DNA of 64,000 nt, taken from NCBI RefSeq assembly GCF_003286595.3, contig NZ_CP132985.1, positions 1,488,001-1,552,000 on the forward strand, in the 5' to 3' direction. Below, one piece after another: positions 8,422 through 15,908 of this stretch. Made by a program: the position numbers and the translations under genes. The stretch comes from Aerococcus mictus (GTDB taxonomy: Bacteria > Bacillota > Bacilli > Lactobacillales > Aerococcaceae). The notes under the pieces were generated by a model that saw only the letters and a program-made list of their open reading frames with translations, was not told the DNA's origin and did no database searches. Numbering within the stretch: the stretch's first letter is position 1; each line of letters begins with the position of its first letter.

Positions 8422-8450
8422 AATATAACAGATATTTGAGCTAAGGACAA
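8422..8450 (-). promoter_or_regulatory. Promoter of the TrpX-type operon
   Basis: On the - strand TTGTCC, 17-nt spacer, TATATT. Transcription would start near 8415, about 25 nt before the leader peptide ATG. Confidence 0.65.
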
Positions 8451-8482
8451 GCCCTATTTTCATTTTCCTTAAAATTCTCTTT

Positions 8483-9499
8483 TTATTCTTTATTTCCATC
8501 CCCATAGTCTTGGATAAATTGGAAGATCTTCTGGTAATAAGTGGTGGGCTCTTTGTACTTGGCTTCGGCATGGCCAGCTTCAGGAACGATGTAAAGTTCC
8601 TTAGGCCCCTTGGCTTTAGCATCATAGAGTTCTCGGGCCATGGATACCGGAACGAAGTCATCCGCTGCGCCGTGAATAAATAAAATCGGTAGGGACGACT
8701 GGGCAACGTATTCTAAGGTATTTCCTTCGCGTAAATCATAGCCCGCCCGCAGTCTTGCCATGGTATTAGCCATATAGAGGACTGGAAAAGTGGGGAGATT
8801 AAAACGTTTATCTAACTCAGAAGCAAAAATATCCCAAATACTTGAATAACCACAGTCAGCAACAACTGCTTTGACGGCTGCAGGCAGCTTGTCTGAGGCC
8901 ATTAGAACGGTAGCACTCCCCATGGAAGTACCGTGGAGGACAATCTGGGCCTGACTATCGCGGTCAATCAGCCACTGAACCCATTGCAGTAAGTCCTGAC
9001 TGTCTAGGTAGCCCATGCCAATATATTGGCCCTGACTAGGCGCATGGGCTCTTAAGGAGATGGTTAGGACCTGGTAACCCTTTTGATAAAAAGCGGGCGC
9101 AATATCATAGGAATCCGCCTCTTGACCTTGGTAACCATGGACAATCAAGGCATATTTATGTTGGTCAGAGTCATTATGGAACAAATTTCCGCTCAAAGCG
9201 AGCCCGTCTTGAGAGCGAATGCTTACCGCTTCCTTTTTATCCCCTACCTGGTCTAACCAAGCCTTAGCGTCCGCTTTGGCCTGGGCCTTATTGGCATTAA
9301 TTTCATGAACAGCTGACTTAGTCTGACCCGGCTTTGTCTCCTGATCAACTTGGCGGTCTTGCCCACCCTGGTTAGGCACCAAGGCATAATCAACAAAATA
9401 ATTCCCTACAAAATAAGTGGCAGCCAGGGAAATCACTGTCAGCAGGGCTAATGAAATGCCCAACTTTTTTAACCAAGTGAGTCCTTTTTTATTCTTCAT
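8483..9499 (-). CDS. Membrane-anchored alpha/beta hydrolase
   Basis: Predicted serine hydrolase of 338 aa, with one N-terminal TM segment (LGISLALLTVISLAATYFVG) that would place the catalytic domain outside the cell, followed by an alpha/beta-hydrolase fold. The nucleophile elbow is GTSMGS. The family's Asp and His are plausible in IHGAADDFVP and EAGHAE near the C-terminus. It resembles the YqkD-like hydrolases of Firmicutes, whose substrates are mostly unknown. ATG 9499 lies 9 nt after GGGAGGTG; a GTG four codons upstream is too close to that site. It is monocistronic and divergent from the phosphatase gene. Confidence 0.82.
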   Translation of the reverse strand: MKNKKGLTWLKKLGISLALLTVISLAATYFVGNYFVDYALVPNQGGQDRQVDQETKPGQTKSAVHEINANKAQAKADAKAWLDQVGDKKEAVSIRSQDGLALSGNLFHNDSDQHKYALIVHGYQGQEADSYDIAPAFYQKGYQVLTISLRAHAPSQGQYIGMGYLDSQDLLQWVQWLIDRDSQAQIVLHGTSMGSATVLMASDKLPAAVKAVVADCGYSSIWDIFASELDKRFNLPTFPVLYMANTMARLRAGYDLREGNTLEYVAQSSLPILFIHGAADDFVPVSMARELYDAKAKGPKELYIVPEAGHAEAKYKEPTTYYQKIFQFIQDYGDGNKE

Positions 9500-9649
9500 C
9501 CGGTCTAACACCTCCCACAGATTAGTAATAATTTTAGCAGATGGTACAAGAATTGACTATCTTTATCAAAATTTTGATAGGACATAAGGAGAGTGAGACA
9601 AAAGTTTAAAAACCCTGAATGGGCCATTTATTGTCTCTCTAATCTTATA

Positions 9650-9655
9650 TATAAT
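9650..9655 (+). promoter_or_regulatory. Possible -10 box for the phosphatase at 9844
   Basis: A perfect TATAAT in the 344-bp divergent gap, with only a weak -35 (TTTATT, 17-nt spacing). If used, the transcript carries repeat locus 3 in its 5' UTR. Just upstream, GAGACAA at 9595 can pair with TTGTCTC at 9630. Confidence 0.35.
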
Positions 9656-9661
9656 GGAGAA

Positions 9662-9825
9662 GAGAGTGTGATAGTCACGCTAAAGGACGAAATCACTGGA
9701 GGAAAATACCATAAGCACAGTTTACAGTGCGTTGGCATTTTCTGAAGCGGACGTTCGCCCTGTAACTGGAACACGTTTAGGAGGGTGCGACAAGTGCGTC
9801 AAAGATCAATACCCTTAGAAGAAAT
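9662..9825 (+). repeat. Modular hairpin repeat, locus 3 (one full unit and a half unit)
   Basis: Full unit 9662-9780: GAGTGTGA, an arm containing AGTCAC and AGGACGAA, inner stem GAAAATACCA/TGGCATTTTC, GAAGCGGACG, and the returning arm TTCGCCCTGTAACT. A second unit starts at 9781 (GGTGCGACAAGTGCGTCAAAG) and breaks off before its inner stem. This is the only copy lying in front of a gene, 20-180 nt upstream of the phosphatase start. Confidence 0.8.
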
Positions 9826-9843
9826 ACAAACAAAGGAGTCAAG

Positions 9844-10425
9844 ATGGTAAGAGAAATTTTTATTATTCGGCATGGCCAGTCTCTTTATAACTTAGAGGGG
9901 AAAATTCAAGGTCAAATCGATAGCCCCCTCAGTTCAAGAGGCATCCAAGAAGCCAAGCAAGCGAAAAACTATTTTGATCAAAAAGGCATCAGTATTGACC
10001 TCATCCTCTCATCTCCATTGAAGCGAGCTTATGCCACAGCAAAAATTCTCCAAGGAGATAGGTCCTGCCCCCTAGTGACTGATCAGCGGCTAGCGGAGTG
10101 GCGCTATGGTAGCCTTGAAGGAAAAGCGATCAGCGGCCTTGAGGGCGTCAAACTCAATGACCCGCCTAGTGATAAGTATTTTTGCCAATTTGGGGGCGAG
10201 TCAGTCACTGCAGTTAAAGGGCGCTTTCAAACAGCCCTTGATGCCGCCCTAAAAACTTATCCTCAAAAAAATATCCTCCTAGTTAGCCATGGGTCAATTA
10301 TGTACCGCTTCATGTTGGACTATCTCAACCAACCCCTCCCAGCCTTTTCGAATTGTCAAATTTTCCATTTTGAAGAGCTAGAAAAAAGTCTGTTCTTAAA
10401 AAATAGTATCAATCCGCTTAACTAA
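9844..10425 (+). CDS. Histidine phosphatase family protein (phosphoglycerate-mutase-like)
   Basis: 193-aa cytoplasmic enzyme of the histidine phosphatase superfamily. The phospho-accepting His is in FIIRHGQSLYN (His11), partner Arg in SSPLKRAYATA, and the second catalytic His in LLVSHGSIMYRF. The lack of the dimer/tetramer insertions of glycolytic mutase suggests a small-molecule or sugar-phosphate phosphatase. Start ATG 9844 with AAAGGAG 5 nt upstream. Single gene with its own terminator. A second, more distant member is at 43329. Substrate unknown. Confidence 0.85.
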   Translation: MVREIFIIRHGQSLYNLEGKIQGQIDSPLSSRGIQEAKQAKNYFDQKGISIDLILSSPLKRAYATAKILQGDRSCPLVTDQRLAEWRYGSLEGKAISGLEGVKLNDPPSDKYFCQFGGESVTAVKGRFQTALDAALKTYPQKNILLVSHGSIMYRFMLDYLNQPLPAFSNCQIFHFEELEKSLFLKNSINPLN

Positions 10426-10458
10426 AAAAGGACTGTGTATCATTTTCACAGTCCTTTT
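10425..10458. terminator. Bidirectional terminator
   Basis: Perfect stem AAAGGACTGTG/CACAGTCCTTT with A/T-runs on both sides, between the convergent phosphatase and double-ABC genes. Confidence 0.85.
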
Positions 10459-10520
10459 ACTATCCAGTAAAATATTTCCAATTCTTATTTAGAAGCTAAT
10501 CGCTTGATGAATAATTGCTT

Positions 10521-12191
10521 TTAATCTAAATTCTGCTGCATTTCACGGTCGTAATCGACAAATTTACGGATAAAGGTATAGGGATCTACCAAGTCCAATT
10601 GCCTTGCGAAGGTGGTTAAACTGGTTTCCCTTAAGCCGGCCTTGTTGAGATAGGCTGGCATAGTCGCCACATCCACCGGTAAGGCATCAATAATCAAATG
10701 CCCCTCTGACATAATCAAGGTCCGGCGGCTATACTCCAGCATGACTTCAATGTCATGGGTGGTCATCATAATGGCAATCTGGTATTGATTATTCAAGTCT
10801 TGCAAGGTATTCATAATGGCGCGGAAATGCACAAAATCGCGGCCTTCAGTGATCTCTTCAACCACCAATAATTTAGGCTCTTTTAATAGTGAGCGGGCCA
10901 TAGCTAGGCGAAGTTTGGAAATCTCCGAAAGATGGTCTAAGGGAAAATCTAAGAGATTATCCAAGTTAACCATGGCTAGGACCTGATTAAACTTGTCTTT
11001 GAGCTCTTCATCCTGATAATCGCCTTCTACTAGAACAGGACTTTGGGCCAGGTAATCTGCAACGGTTTCTGCTTGTGATTGACTAATATTGGTCACATCA
11101 TCATTAGTAATCAAACCGACATTGCGGCGGAGATGGTCAAATTGATCCAGGGGAAGTTCTTGGCCCAACCACTTAATCGTTCCCGTCTGAGGCCTTAAGG
11201 AGCCACTACACAATTGAGCTAGGAGGGTCTTGCCGCTGCCATTAGGGCCGACGACACTCAGCATTTCTTCTTGGTTAATTTTAAGGTTAATATTGTGGAG
11301 TCCCCGCTGATTGCTCTCATTGACAAGGGCTGATACATTATCGAGTTCGAGGAGAACTTCTTTGTTTTCTTGATAACGAAAACGTGGCAGGGTCATAATC
11401 CAGTTTTCAATCTTTTGCCTTAGCTGTGGCCCAAAGATATGGTGGACATCCTGGATATTATAAACGTCTTTTAGAGGATAAGCCGCGTAGCGCATAGCGG
11501 TAATATAGAAAGGTTCACGAATGCCCAAGGGATTTAAAATACCACTTTCCAAGAGGGCCTTAAGCTGGCCATCGAACACAATCCGCCCTTCTGAAAAGAC
11601 TAAGACGCGGTCAATGGGACGAGACATCATCGCTTCCAATTGGTGTTCGGAAATAATAATAGTGGCGTCAGTATGAACATGGTAGTCGTCAATAATATCG
11701 ATAAAGACCTTTTGTTGTTTAGGAGCCAGGGTCTTTAAGGGTTCGTCAAAAATATAGATTTCATTATCTTCTTTTAAGATGTGGGACATGCGGTGGATTT
11801 CTTTTTCCCCACGAGAAAGTGCCTGGTATTCTTCCGGTTGCAATTCGCAATCGACCAGTTCATACCAACGCTTTTCGATAGCCTTTTTGTGGTGGTTGAC
11901 CGATTCATTAGGATTATCATCGATCTTCTCATCAATCACATCACGAATTGCCGTCCCGTCAACTGGCTTGGCAGACTCACCACTGTGAATAATTTCACCA
12001 GAAAACTCGCCATCCTCTGGTAGCTCACCCTTCAAGGCTTTAAGAAAAGTTGACTTACCTGATTCATTGGCTCCTAAGATTAAAATTTTCTCACCATGGT
12101 TTAGGGTTATGTTGATATCTCTTAATGCCATCCGATATTGACGAGGATATCGGTAGCTAAAGTGACGCATCTGAATCCACGGGCTAGACAC
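10521..12191 (-). CDS. Soluble ABC protein with two ATPase domains (ModF/YlmA-like)
   Basis: 556 aa with two nucleotide-binding domains and no membrane segment. Domain 1: Walker A GANESGKST (about 40-48), signature LSRGEKE, Walker B IYIFDEP. Domain 2: Walker A GPNGSGKT (about 320), a degenerate signature LSEISK in place of LSGGQ, and LLVVEE, where the usual Walker B Asp is Glu. This resembles ModF/YlmA-type proteins of uncertain function rather than transporters, because no permease gene is adjacent. The start is GTG 12191 behind GAGGAG; translation from an ATG seven codons in is less likely. Monocistronic. Confidence 0.83.
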   Translation of the reverse strand: MSSPWIQMRHFSYRYPRQYRMALRDINITLNHGEKILILGANESGKSTFLKALKGELPEDGEFSGEIIHSGESAKPVDGTAIRDVIDEKIDDNPNESVNHHKKAIEKRWYELVDCELQPEEYQALSRGEKEIHRMSHILKEDNEIYIFDEPLKTLAPKQQKVFIDIIDDYHVHTDATIIISEHQLEAMMSRPIDRVLVFSEGRIVFDGQLKALLESGILNPLGIREPFYITAMRYAAYPLKDVYNIQDVHHIFGPQLRQKIENWIMTLPRFRYQENKEVLLELDNVSALVNESNQRGLHNINLKINQEEMLSVVGPNGSGKTLLAQLCSGSLRPQTGTIKWLGQELPLDQFDHLRRNVGLITNDDVTNISQSQAETVADYLAQSPVLVEGDYQDEELKDKFNQVLAMVNLDNLLDFPLDHLSEISKLRLAMARSLLKEPKLLVVEEITEGRDFVHFRAIMNTLQDLNNQYQIAIMMTTHDIEVMLEYSRRTLIMSEGHLIIDALPVDVATMPAYLNKAGLRETSLTTFARQLDLVDPYTFIRKFVDYDREMQQNLD

Positions 12192-12292
12192 GCTGACTCC
12201 TCCTCTTATAAACTAGTATCATTCTAATAAATATAGCACAAAAGCTGGACTTAGCCTAATATTTTATGAAAAATCCCTAAAATTTATTTTGT

Positions 12293-12321
12293 ATAATACT
12301 ATTTTAACTATGCCAGGTAAA
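12293..12321 (-). promoter_or_regulatory. Promoter for the double-ABC gene
   Basis: On the - strand TTTACC, 17-nt spacer, TATTAT, about 100 nt before the GTG start. The rest of the 272-bp gap (12192-12463) shows only the murB terminator. Confidence 0.45.
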
Positions 12322-12382
12322 AAGCACCAATAAAAGGATTACAACCGCTTACAAACATTTCCCCGCTTTTCACGATTATATG

Positions 12383-12415
12383 AAAAAAGCCCTAGGGCAT
12401 ATCCACTAGAGCTTA
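12383..12415 (-). terminator. Terminator of murB
   Basis: AAGCTCTAGTGG/CCCTAGGGCTT stem followed by six T on the - strand. Confidence 0.75.
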
Positions 12416-12463
12416 ATCTTAATATATTATTCCATTTATCCCATCTCTGGTCGCCAGATAGGC

Positions 12464-13369
12464 TTACTTGGGATCGCGACCAATAATCCGGACTTCGGTT
12501 TCCAGAGTCACATCAAATTCTTTTTTGATCACTTCTTGGACGTGGTGGATCACCGCCAGATAATCAGCCGCAGTGGCATGATCAATATTTACAATAAAAC
12601 CAGCATGTTTTTTTGATACTTGAGCCCCACCAACCGTATAACCTTGGAGGTCAGCGGCTTGAACGAGTTGGCCGGTAAAGTGCCCCTTAGGTCGCTTAAA
12701 GACGCTACCACAAGAAGGCAGGTCGAGGGGTTGCTTGGATTCTCGCAGTTGGGTTAAGTGGTCCATCCTGCCCTTAATTTGGTCATAGTCGCCCGGTTTG
12801 AGGTCAAAGACCACACTGACGACACAGTCCCCATTATCTTGGATAATACTGTGGCGGTAGGAAAAGTCTAAGTCTTCATTAGTATAAGTCTTTAAGTCAC
12901 CAAACTTATCGACCACTTGAACGCTTAGGGGCAGGTCCTTAATCTCGCCATCATAGGCTCCAGCATTCATATAGATCGCTCCCCCAACGCTACCAGGGAT
13001 CCCGCAAGCAAATTCCAGTCCTGTTAAAGCCGCATCACGAGCAGCCCGGGTCACGTCAATAATGCGCGCCCCCGCCTCAGCGAAGACCTGGTGATCTTTC
13101 ACTTTAATGGCTGCCATTTGGGTCAGCATAAAGACGATTCCTTCAATACCGCCATCACGGACGATAACATTACTGGAATTTCCCATCACCATAAAGGGCA
13201 ACTGGAGTTCATTGGCCTTTTTGATCATGGCTTGAAGTTCCTGGCTACTTTGGGGAAAGACCAAGAGATCAGCCGGGCCGCCGGTTTTCGTATAGGCATA
13301 GTGCTTCAGCGGCTCATTGATTTTGATATGTTCTGGGCTAAAAGCATCGATAAAGGCTTGAAAATCCAT
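12464..13369 (-). CDS. murB: UDP-N-acetylenolpyruvoylglucosamine reductase
   Basis: Flavoenzyme that reduces the enolpyruvyl group to give UDP-MurNAc, the second committed step of peptidoglycan precursor synthesis, in the cytoplasm. The 301 aa are typical of the shorter type II enzyme. The FAD-binding half shows GNSSNVIVRDGG and GIPGSVGGAIYMNAGAYDGE; the substrate domain has YRHS and PSCGSVFKRP with the proton-donating Ser. The ATG at 13369 has GAGGG about 9 nt upstream. It stands alone here, far from murC (48019). Confidence 0.96.
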   Translation of the reverse strand: MDFQAFIDAFSPEHIKINEPLKHYAYTKTGGPADLLVFPQSSQELQAMIKKANELQLPFMVMGNSSNVIVRDGGIEGIVFMLTQMAAIKVKDHQVFAEAGARIIDVTRAARDAALTGLEFACGIPGSVGGAIYMNAGAYDGEIKDLPLSVQVVDKFGDLKTYTNEDLDFSYRHSIIQDNGDCVVSVVFDLKPGDYDQIKGRMDHLTQLRESKQPLDLPSCGSVFKRPKGHFTGQLVQAADLQGYTVGGAQVSKKHAGFIVNIDHATAADYLAVIHHVQEVIKKEFDVTLETEVRIIGRDPK

Positions 13370-13540
13370 CTGTATCCCTCGCTTCTTCTTAATCAGAGTA
13401 AGTCATTTTTTAGGTTAAACCCTTACTCTTATCACAAATGTTATGATAGCATAAAATAGTCTTTTAATTTAGTCCCAAAAGGACTTTTAAGCTTTTCTTA
13501 TCCTAGCCATCATTAACGATTTACCAGAAAGGAAAATTCC

Positions 13541-13780
13541 ATGAACAAATCACGTCGTCAAGCCCTACTTATGACTGCCTTGAGTTTAATCTATGCTACC
13601 TACCAACTGCAAAAGCCCGCTGATCATCTGACTGGCTACCACCTCTTCTTAGGCCACTTACTCCCGATTGTCGCCACTGTCTTTGCCCTTAACGAGAAGA
13701 AGGCCGGCCTCAAGTGGACCCTGGTTGCTATTAACCTCTTCCTGCTAGCCATTATGGTCTATGTCTTTTGGATGTCGTAA
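13541..13780 (+). CDS. Small membrane protein of unknown function
   Basis: 79 aa, beginning MNKSRRQALLMT, with an N-terminal hydrophobic stretch (about 9-20), a central one (about 34-48) and a strong C-terminal TM segment (WTLVAINLFLLAIMVYVFW). Start supported by AGAAAGGA about 8 nt before the ATG. It is divergent from murB. Codon use looks like its neighbours. I do not recognise the family. Repeat locus 4 begins about 6 nt after its stop codon. Confidence 0.7.
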   Translation: MNKSRRQALLMTALSLIYATYQLQKPADHLTGYHLFLGHLLPIVATVFALNEKKAGLKWTLVAINLFLLAIMVYVFWMS

Positions 13781-13785
13781 AAATT

Positions 13786-13930
13786 GAGAGTGCGACAAGC
13801 GCACCAAAGAGCAAGACCGCTGGAAGAAAAAGACGTAAAAATTCTCAAAGAGAATTTGTCGCCTTTTTCTGAAGCGGACGCTTGCTCTGCGCTTGGAGCA
13901 TGTTTTTGATTAGATAGTTTGTACTTAAAA
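13786..13930 (+). repeat. Modular hairpin repeat, locus 4 (single unit)
   Basis: GAGTGCGACA, arm AAGCGCACCAAAGAGCAAG, CTGGAAG, inner stem GAAAAAG...AAATTCTC with AAA loop and complement, GAAGCGGACG, returning arm CTTGCTCTGCGCTT, GGAGCATG. The tail TTTTTGATTAGATAGTTTGTAC also occurs, diverged, at 58433 and (reverse complement) at 965. It runs from the stop of the small membrane protein into the terminator at 13927. Confidence 0.85.
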
Positions 13931-14014
13931 AGAGCTGCCCTTATATAGTGACCTCCAAAAGTTGAACTAGGACTTCAACTTTTGGAGCGCTACACTTACC
14001 GGGCAACTCTTTTT
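13927..14014. terminator. Two-level hairpin terminator with IS-like inner repeat
   Basis: Outer stem AAAAAGAGCTGCCC/GGGCAACTCTTTTT and an inner perfect 14-bp inverted repeat CTCCAAAAGTTGAA. It sits between convergent genes and can end transcription on both strands. The inner ends AGTGACCTCCAAAAGTTGA resemble terminal repeats of IS3-family elements, which may be chance. Confidence 0.75.
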
Positions 14015-14026
14015 CTTATTTAATCA

Positions 14027-14599
14027 TTAGTCTTCTTCACTTGCAGGTAAGTCATCGTCTGCCTCTTGCTGGTCATTTAAGACACTTAAACCCATGATTA
14101 GGGTGTCTTGGAACTCTCCTTGGGCATATTGTCCTCCAGGAATACGTCCCAGCTCTTCAAAATGAAATTTCTCATACAGCTTAATGGCCCGGACGTTATT
14201 GACATTCACTTCCAGGCGGATATAGCGCAAAATCGGGCTTTCCTTGGCCCAGCCCAGCATATCTTCCATTAAGACATGGCTCAAGCCTAAACTCCAAAAG
14301 CGCCTGAGGATAGAAATACCTAATTCGCCCACATGCTCTTCCTTGGAACCTTCTGGGGCCCCGATTGAAGCGACTCCGATAATTTCATCATCTAATAAGG
14401 CAATTAGGACCCGGTTATTCAAGCTTTCTTGGATACTTTTTAAATACCTTTGTTCTTGTTCCTGGTTGATACCGAGGCCTTGGGAAGTAAAACTGAGAAA
14501 ATCAGATTCGCCGCCCACCTTCTTATAAAAGTCTAATAGGGCCTTGGCATGTTTTTGTTCTGCGTCTACTAAAGTAATTTGTATTTCTTCACGTTTCAT
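14027..14599 (-). CDS. GNAT family N-acetyltransferase
   Basis: 190-aa acetyl-CoA-dependent transferase. The GNAT core is visible: beta strands with ALLDDEIIGVASIG, a pyrophosphate-binding region GELGISILRRFWSLGLSHVLM, and motif B NVNNVRAIKLYEKFHFEELG. It has the RimJ/RimL-like look of enzymes acting on small molecules or protein N-termini, and the C-terminus is acidic (QQEADDDLPASEED). ATG 14599 follows the tsaE stop by 2 nt, so the two are cotranscribed. RimI often follows tsaE/tsaB clusters, but this protein is not a clear RimI. Substrate unknown. Confidence 0.82.
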   Translation of the reverse strand: MKREEIQITLVDAEQKHAKALLDFYKKVGGESDFLSFTSQGLGINQEQEQRYLKSIQESLNNRVLIALLDDEIIGVASIGAPEGSKEEHVGELGISILRRFWSLGLSHVLMEDMLGWAKESPILRYIRLEVNVNNVRAIKLYEKFHFEELGRIPGGQYAQGEFQDTLIMGLSVLNDQQEADDDLPASEED

Positions 14600-14601
14600 G
14601 C

Positions 14602-15069
14602 TTATTCTGCCAAACTTTCTAATAATTCTGCTGCTAATTCCTTACCGCGTCCACCATTATATGCTAGGCTAATCCGGCGCTCGGTTTCCGATTCCTTATG
14701 GATAGTCAGCCACAGGTAAGGCGTTTCTAAGTCTTCCTTAATGAACTGGGGCCATTCAACCACAGTGACCCCGTCGCCCTCTAGGTATTCTTCAATCCCC
14801 AATCCTTCTGCCCCAGTTTCCTCTAAACGGTAGGCATCCATGTGGTAGAGGGGCAGCCGGCCCATTTGATATTCGCGCATAATGGTAAATGTCGGACTCT
14901 TAATCGCCTTATTAATCCCTAAAGCATGGGCAAAATAGCCCGTAAAGGTAGTTTTTCCCGCCCCTAGGTCTCCTTCTAAGCAGATGACATCCCCTGCTTG
15001 AACCAAGTCGGCTAATTTTTGGGCGGTTTTTTCGGTATCCTTTTCATTATGCCATTTGATCTCTGACAT
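14602..15069 (-). CDS. tsaE: tRNA threonylcarbamoyladenosine synthesis ATPase TsaE
   Basis: P-loop ATPase needed, with TsaB and TsaD, for t6A37 formation in ANN-decoding tRNAs. The 155-aa length is typical. Walker A GDLGAGKTTF (about 33-42), the SPTFTIMREY switch segment and HMDAYRLEE are all present. ATG 15069 is preceded by GAGGTGAAAG. First gene of a two-gene unit with the GNAT gene; tsaB and tsaD are not in this window. Confidence 0.95.
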   Translation of the reverse strand: MSEIKWHNEKDTEKTAQKLADLVQAGDVICLEGDLGAGKTTFTGYFAHALGINKAIKSPTFTIMREYQMGRLPLYHMDAYRLEETGAEGLGIEEYLEGDGVTVVEWPQFIKEDLETPYLWLTIHKESETERRISLAYNGGRGKELAAELLESLAE

Positions 15070-15226
15070 GCTTTCACCTCAATACTCTCTTGTCTTTTTT
15101 CATAGACTCCCTTCCATTTTAGCATGGTAAACAAAAGCTGCCTAGTTTTTCATCACTTATGGGACAATCTTATTCACGGCAGTAAGCTCCCCAGCATATT
15201 CTAAGCTTATTCCGTATAGTTTTTGC

Positions 15227-15232
15227 TATAAT
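15227..15232 (+). promoter_or_regulatory. Extended -10 promoter for the UPF0340 gene
   Basis: TTTTGCTATAAT, identical in its core to the boxes at 2442 and 31748, about 35 nt before the ATG. No convincing -35. Confidence 0.55.
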
Positions 15233-15264
15233 AGGCGTAAACTAAGTACAAAGAAGGGATTATC

Positions 15265-15810
15265 ATGAAAGAAGAAGTGCAAGCACAAGCGCGGAAATTG
15301 ATAGAAGAACTAATCAATAAGGCTCAGCTAAAGTCCGGAATGACCGTAGTGGTTGGCTGCTCCACTAGTGAAATTATGGGAGAAAGAATTGGGACGGACT
15401 CCCAACCCGAAATTGGAAAAGCGGTCTTTGACGCCATCCACCAAAGCTTAGACCAAGCCGGAATATACTTAGCCACCCAATGCTGTGAGCACCTTAACCG
15501 GGCCATTGTCACTGAACGAGAAGCCCGTCCTTTTGCTCCCACAGTGAATGTGGTCCCCCAACCTAAGGCAGGCGGGTCATTTTCCACAGCGGCCTACCAA
15601 GCCTTCCAAGATCCTATCGTTATTGAAGAGATTCAAGCCGATGCCGGGATTGATATTGGGAACACCTTGATTGGTATGCACCTCAAACCAGTGGCTGTTC
15701 CTCTGCGCTTAGAAAACCACCGGATCGGTTCCGCCTGGGTCAACGCTGCCCGCACCCGTCCGAAGTTTATTGGAGGCGAACGCGCCCACTACAATGACCA
15801 ATTAAAATAA
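15265..15810 (+). CDS. UPF0340/TIGR01440 family protein (YwlG-like)
   Basis: 181 aa, the normal length for the family. It begins MKEEVQAQARKLIEELI and carries the conserved VVGCSTSEIMGERIGT, ATQCCEHLNRA (paired Cys and His) and VPLRLENHRIGSAWVNAARTRPK blocks. Function unknown; the family is cytoplasmic and conserved in Firmicutes. ATG 15265 with GAAGGG about 8 nt upstream. Monocistronic with its own promoter and terminator. Confidence 0.87.
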   Translation: MKEEVQAQARKLIEELINKAQLKSGMTVVVGCSTSEIMGERIGTDSQPEIGKAVFDAIHQSLDQAGIYLATQCCEHLNRAIVTEREARPFAPTVNVVPQPKAGGSFSTAAYQAFQDPIVIEEIQADAGIDIGNTLIGMHLKPVAVPLRLENHRIGSAWVNAARTRPKFIGGERAHYNDQLK

Positions 15811-15822
15811 TTATTTCCATAA

Positions 15823-15898
15823 TAAAAACACTTGCCCGATTTCCACATCTAGCACCAGACTGACTGAAACATCATGTGGTATTGGCAAGTGTTTTTTA
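15823..15898. terminator. Long terminator between UPF0340 and ppk genes
   Basis: AAAACACTTGCC/GGCAAGTGTTTT outer stem, with an inner CCACAT/ATGTGG stem and T-runs for both strands. Confidence 0.82.
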
Positions 15899-15908
15899 AT
15901 TATCTCTT

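Noticed and set aside
12241..12330. Promoter on the + strand (GTATAATACT near 12291)
   Set aside because: No gene follows on the + strand; the same segment gives a better promoter for the double-ABC gene on the - strand.
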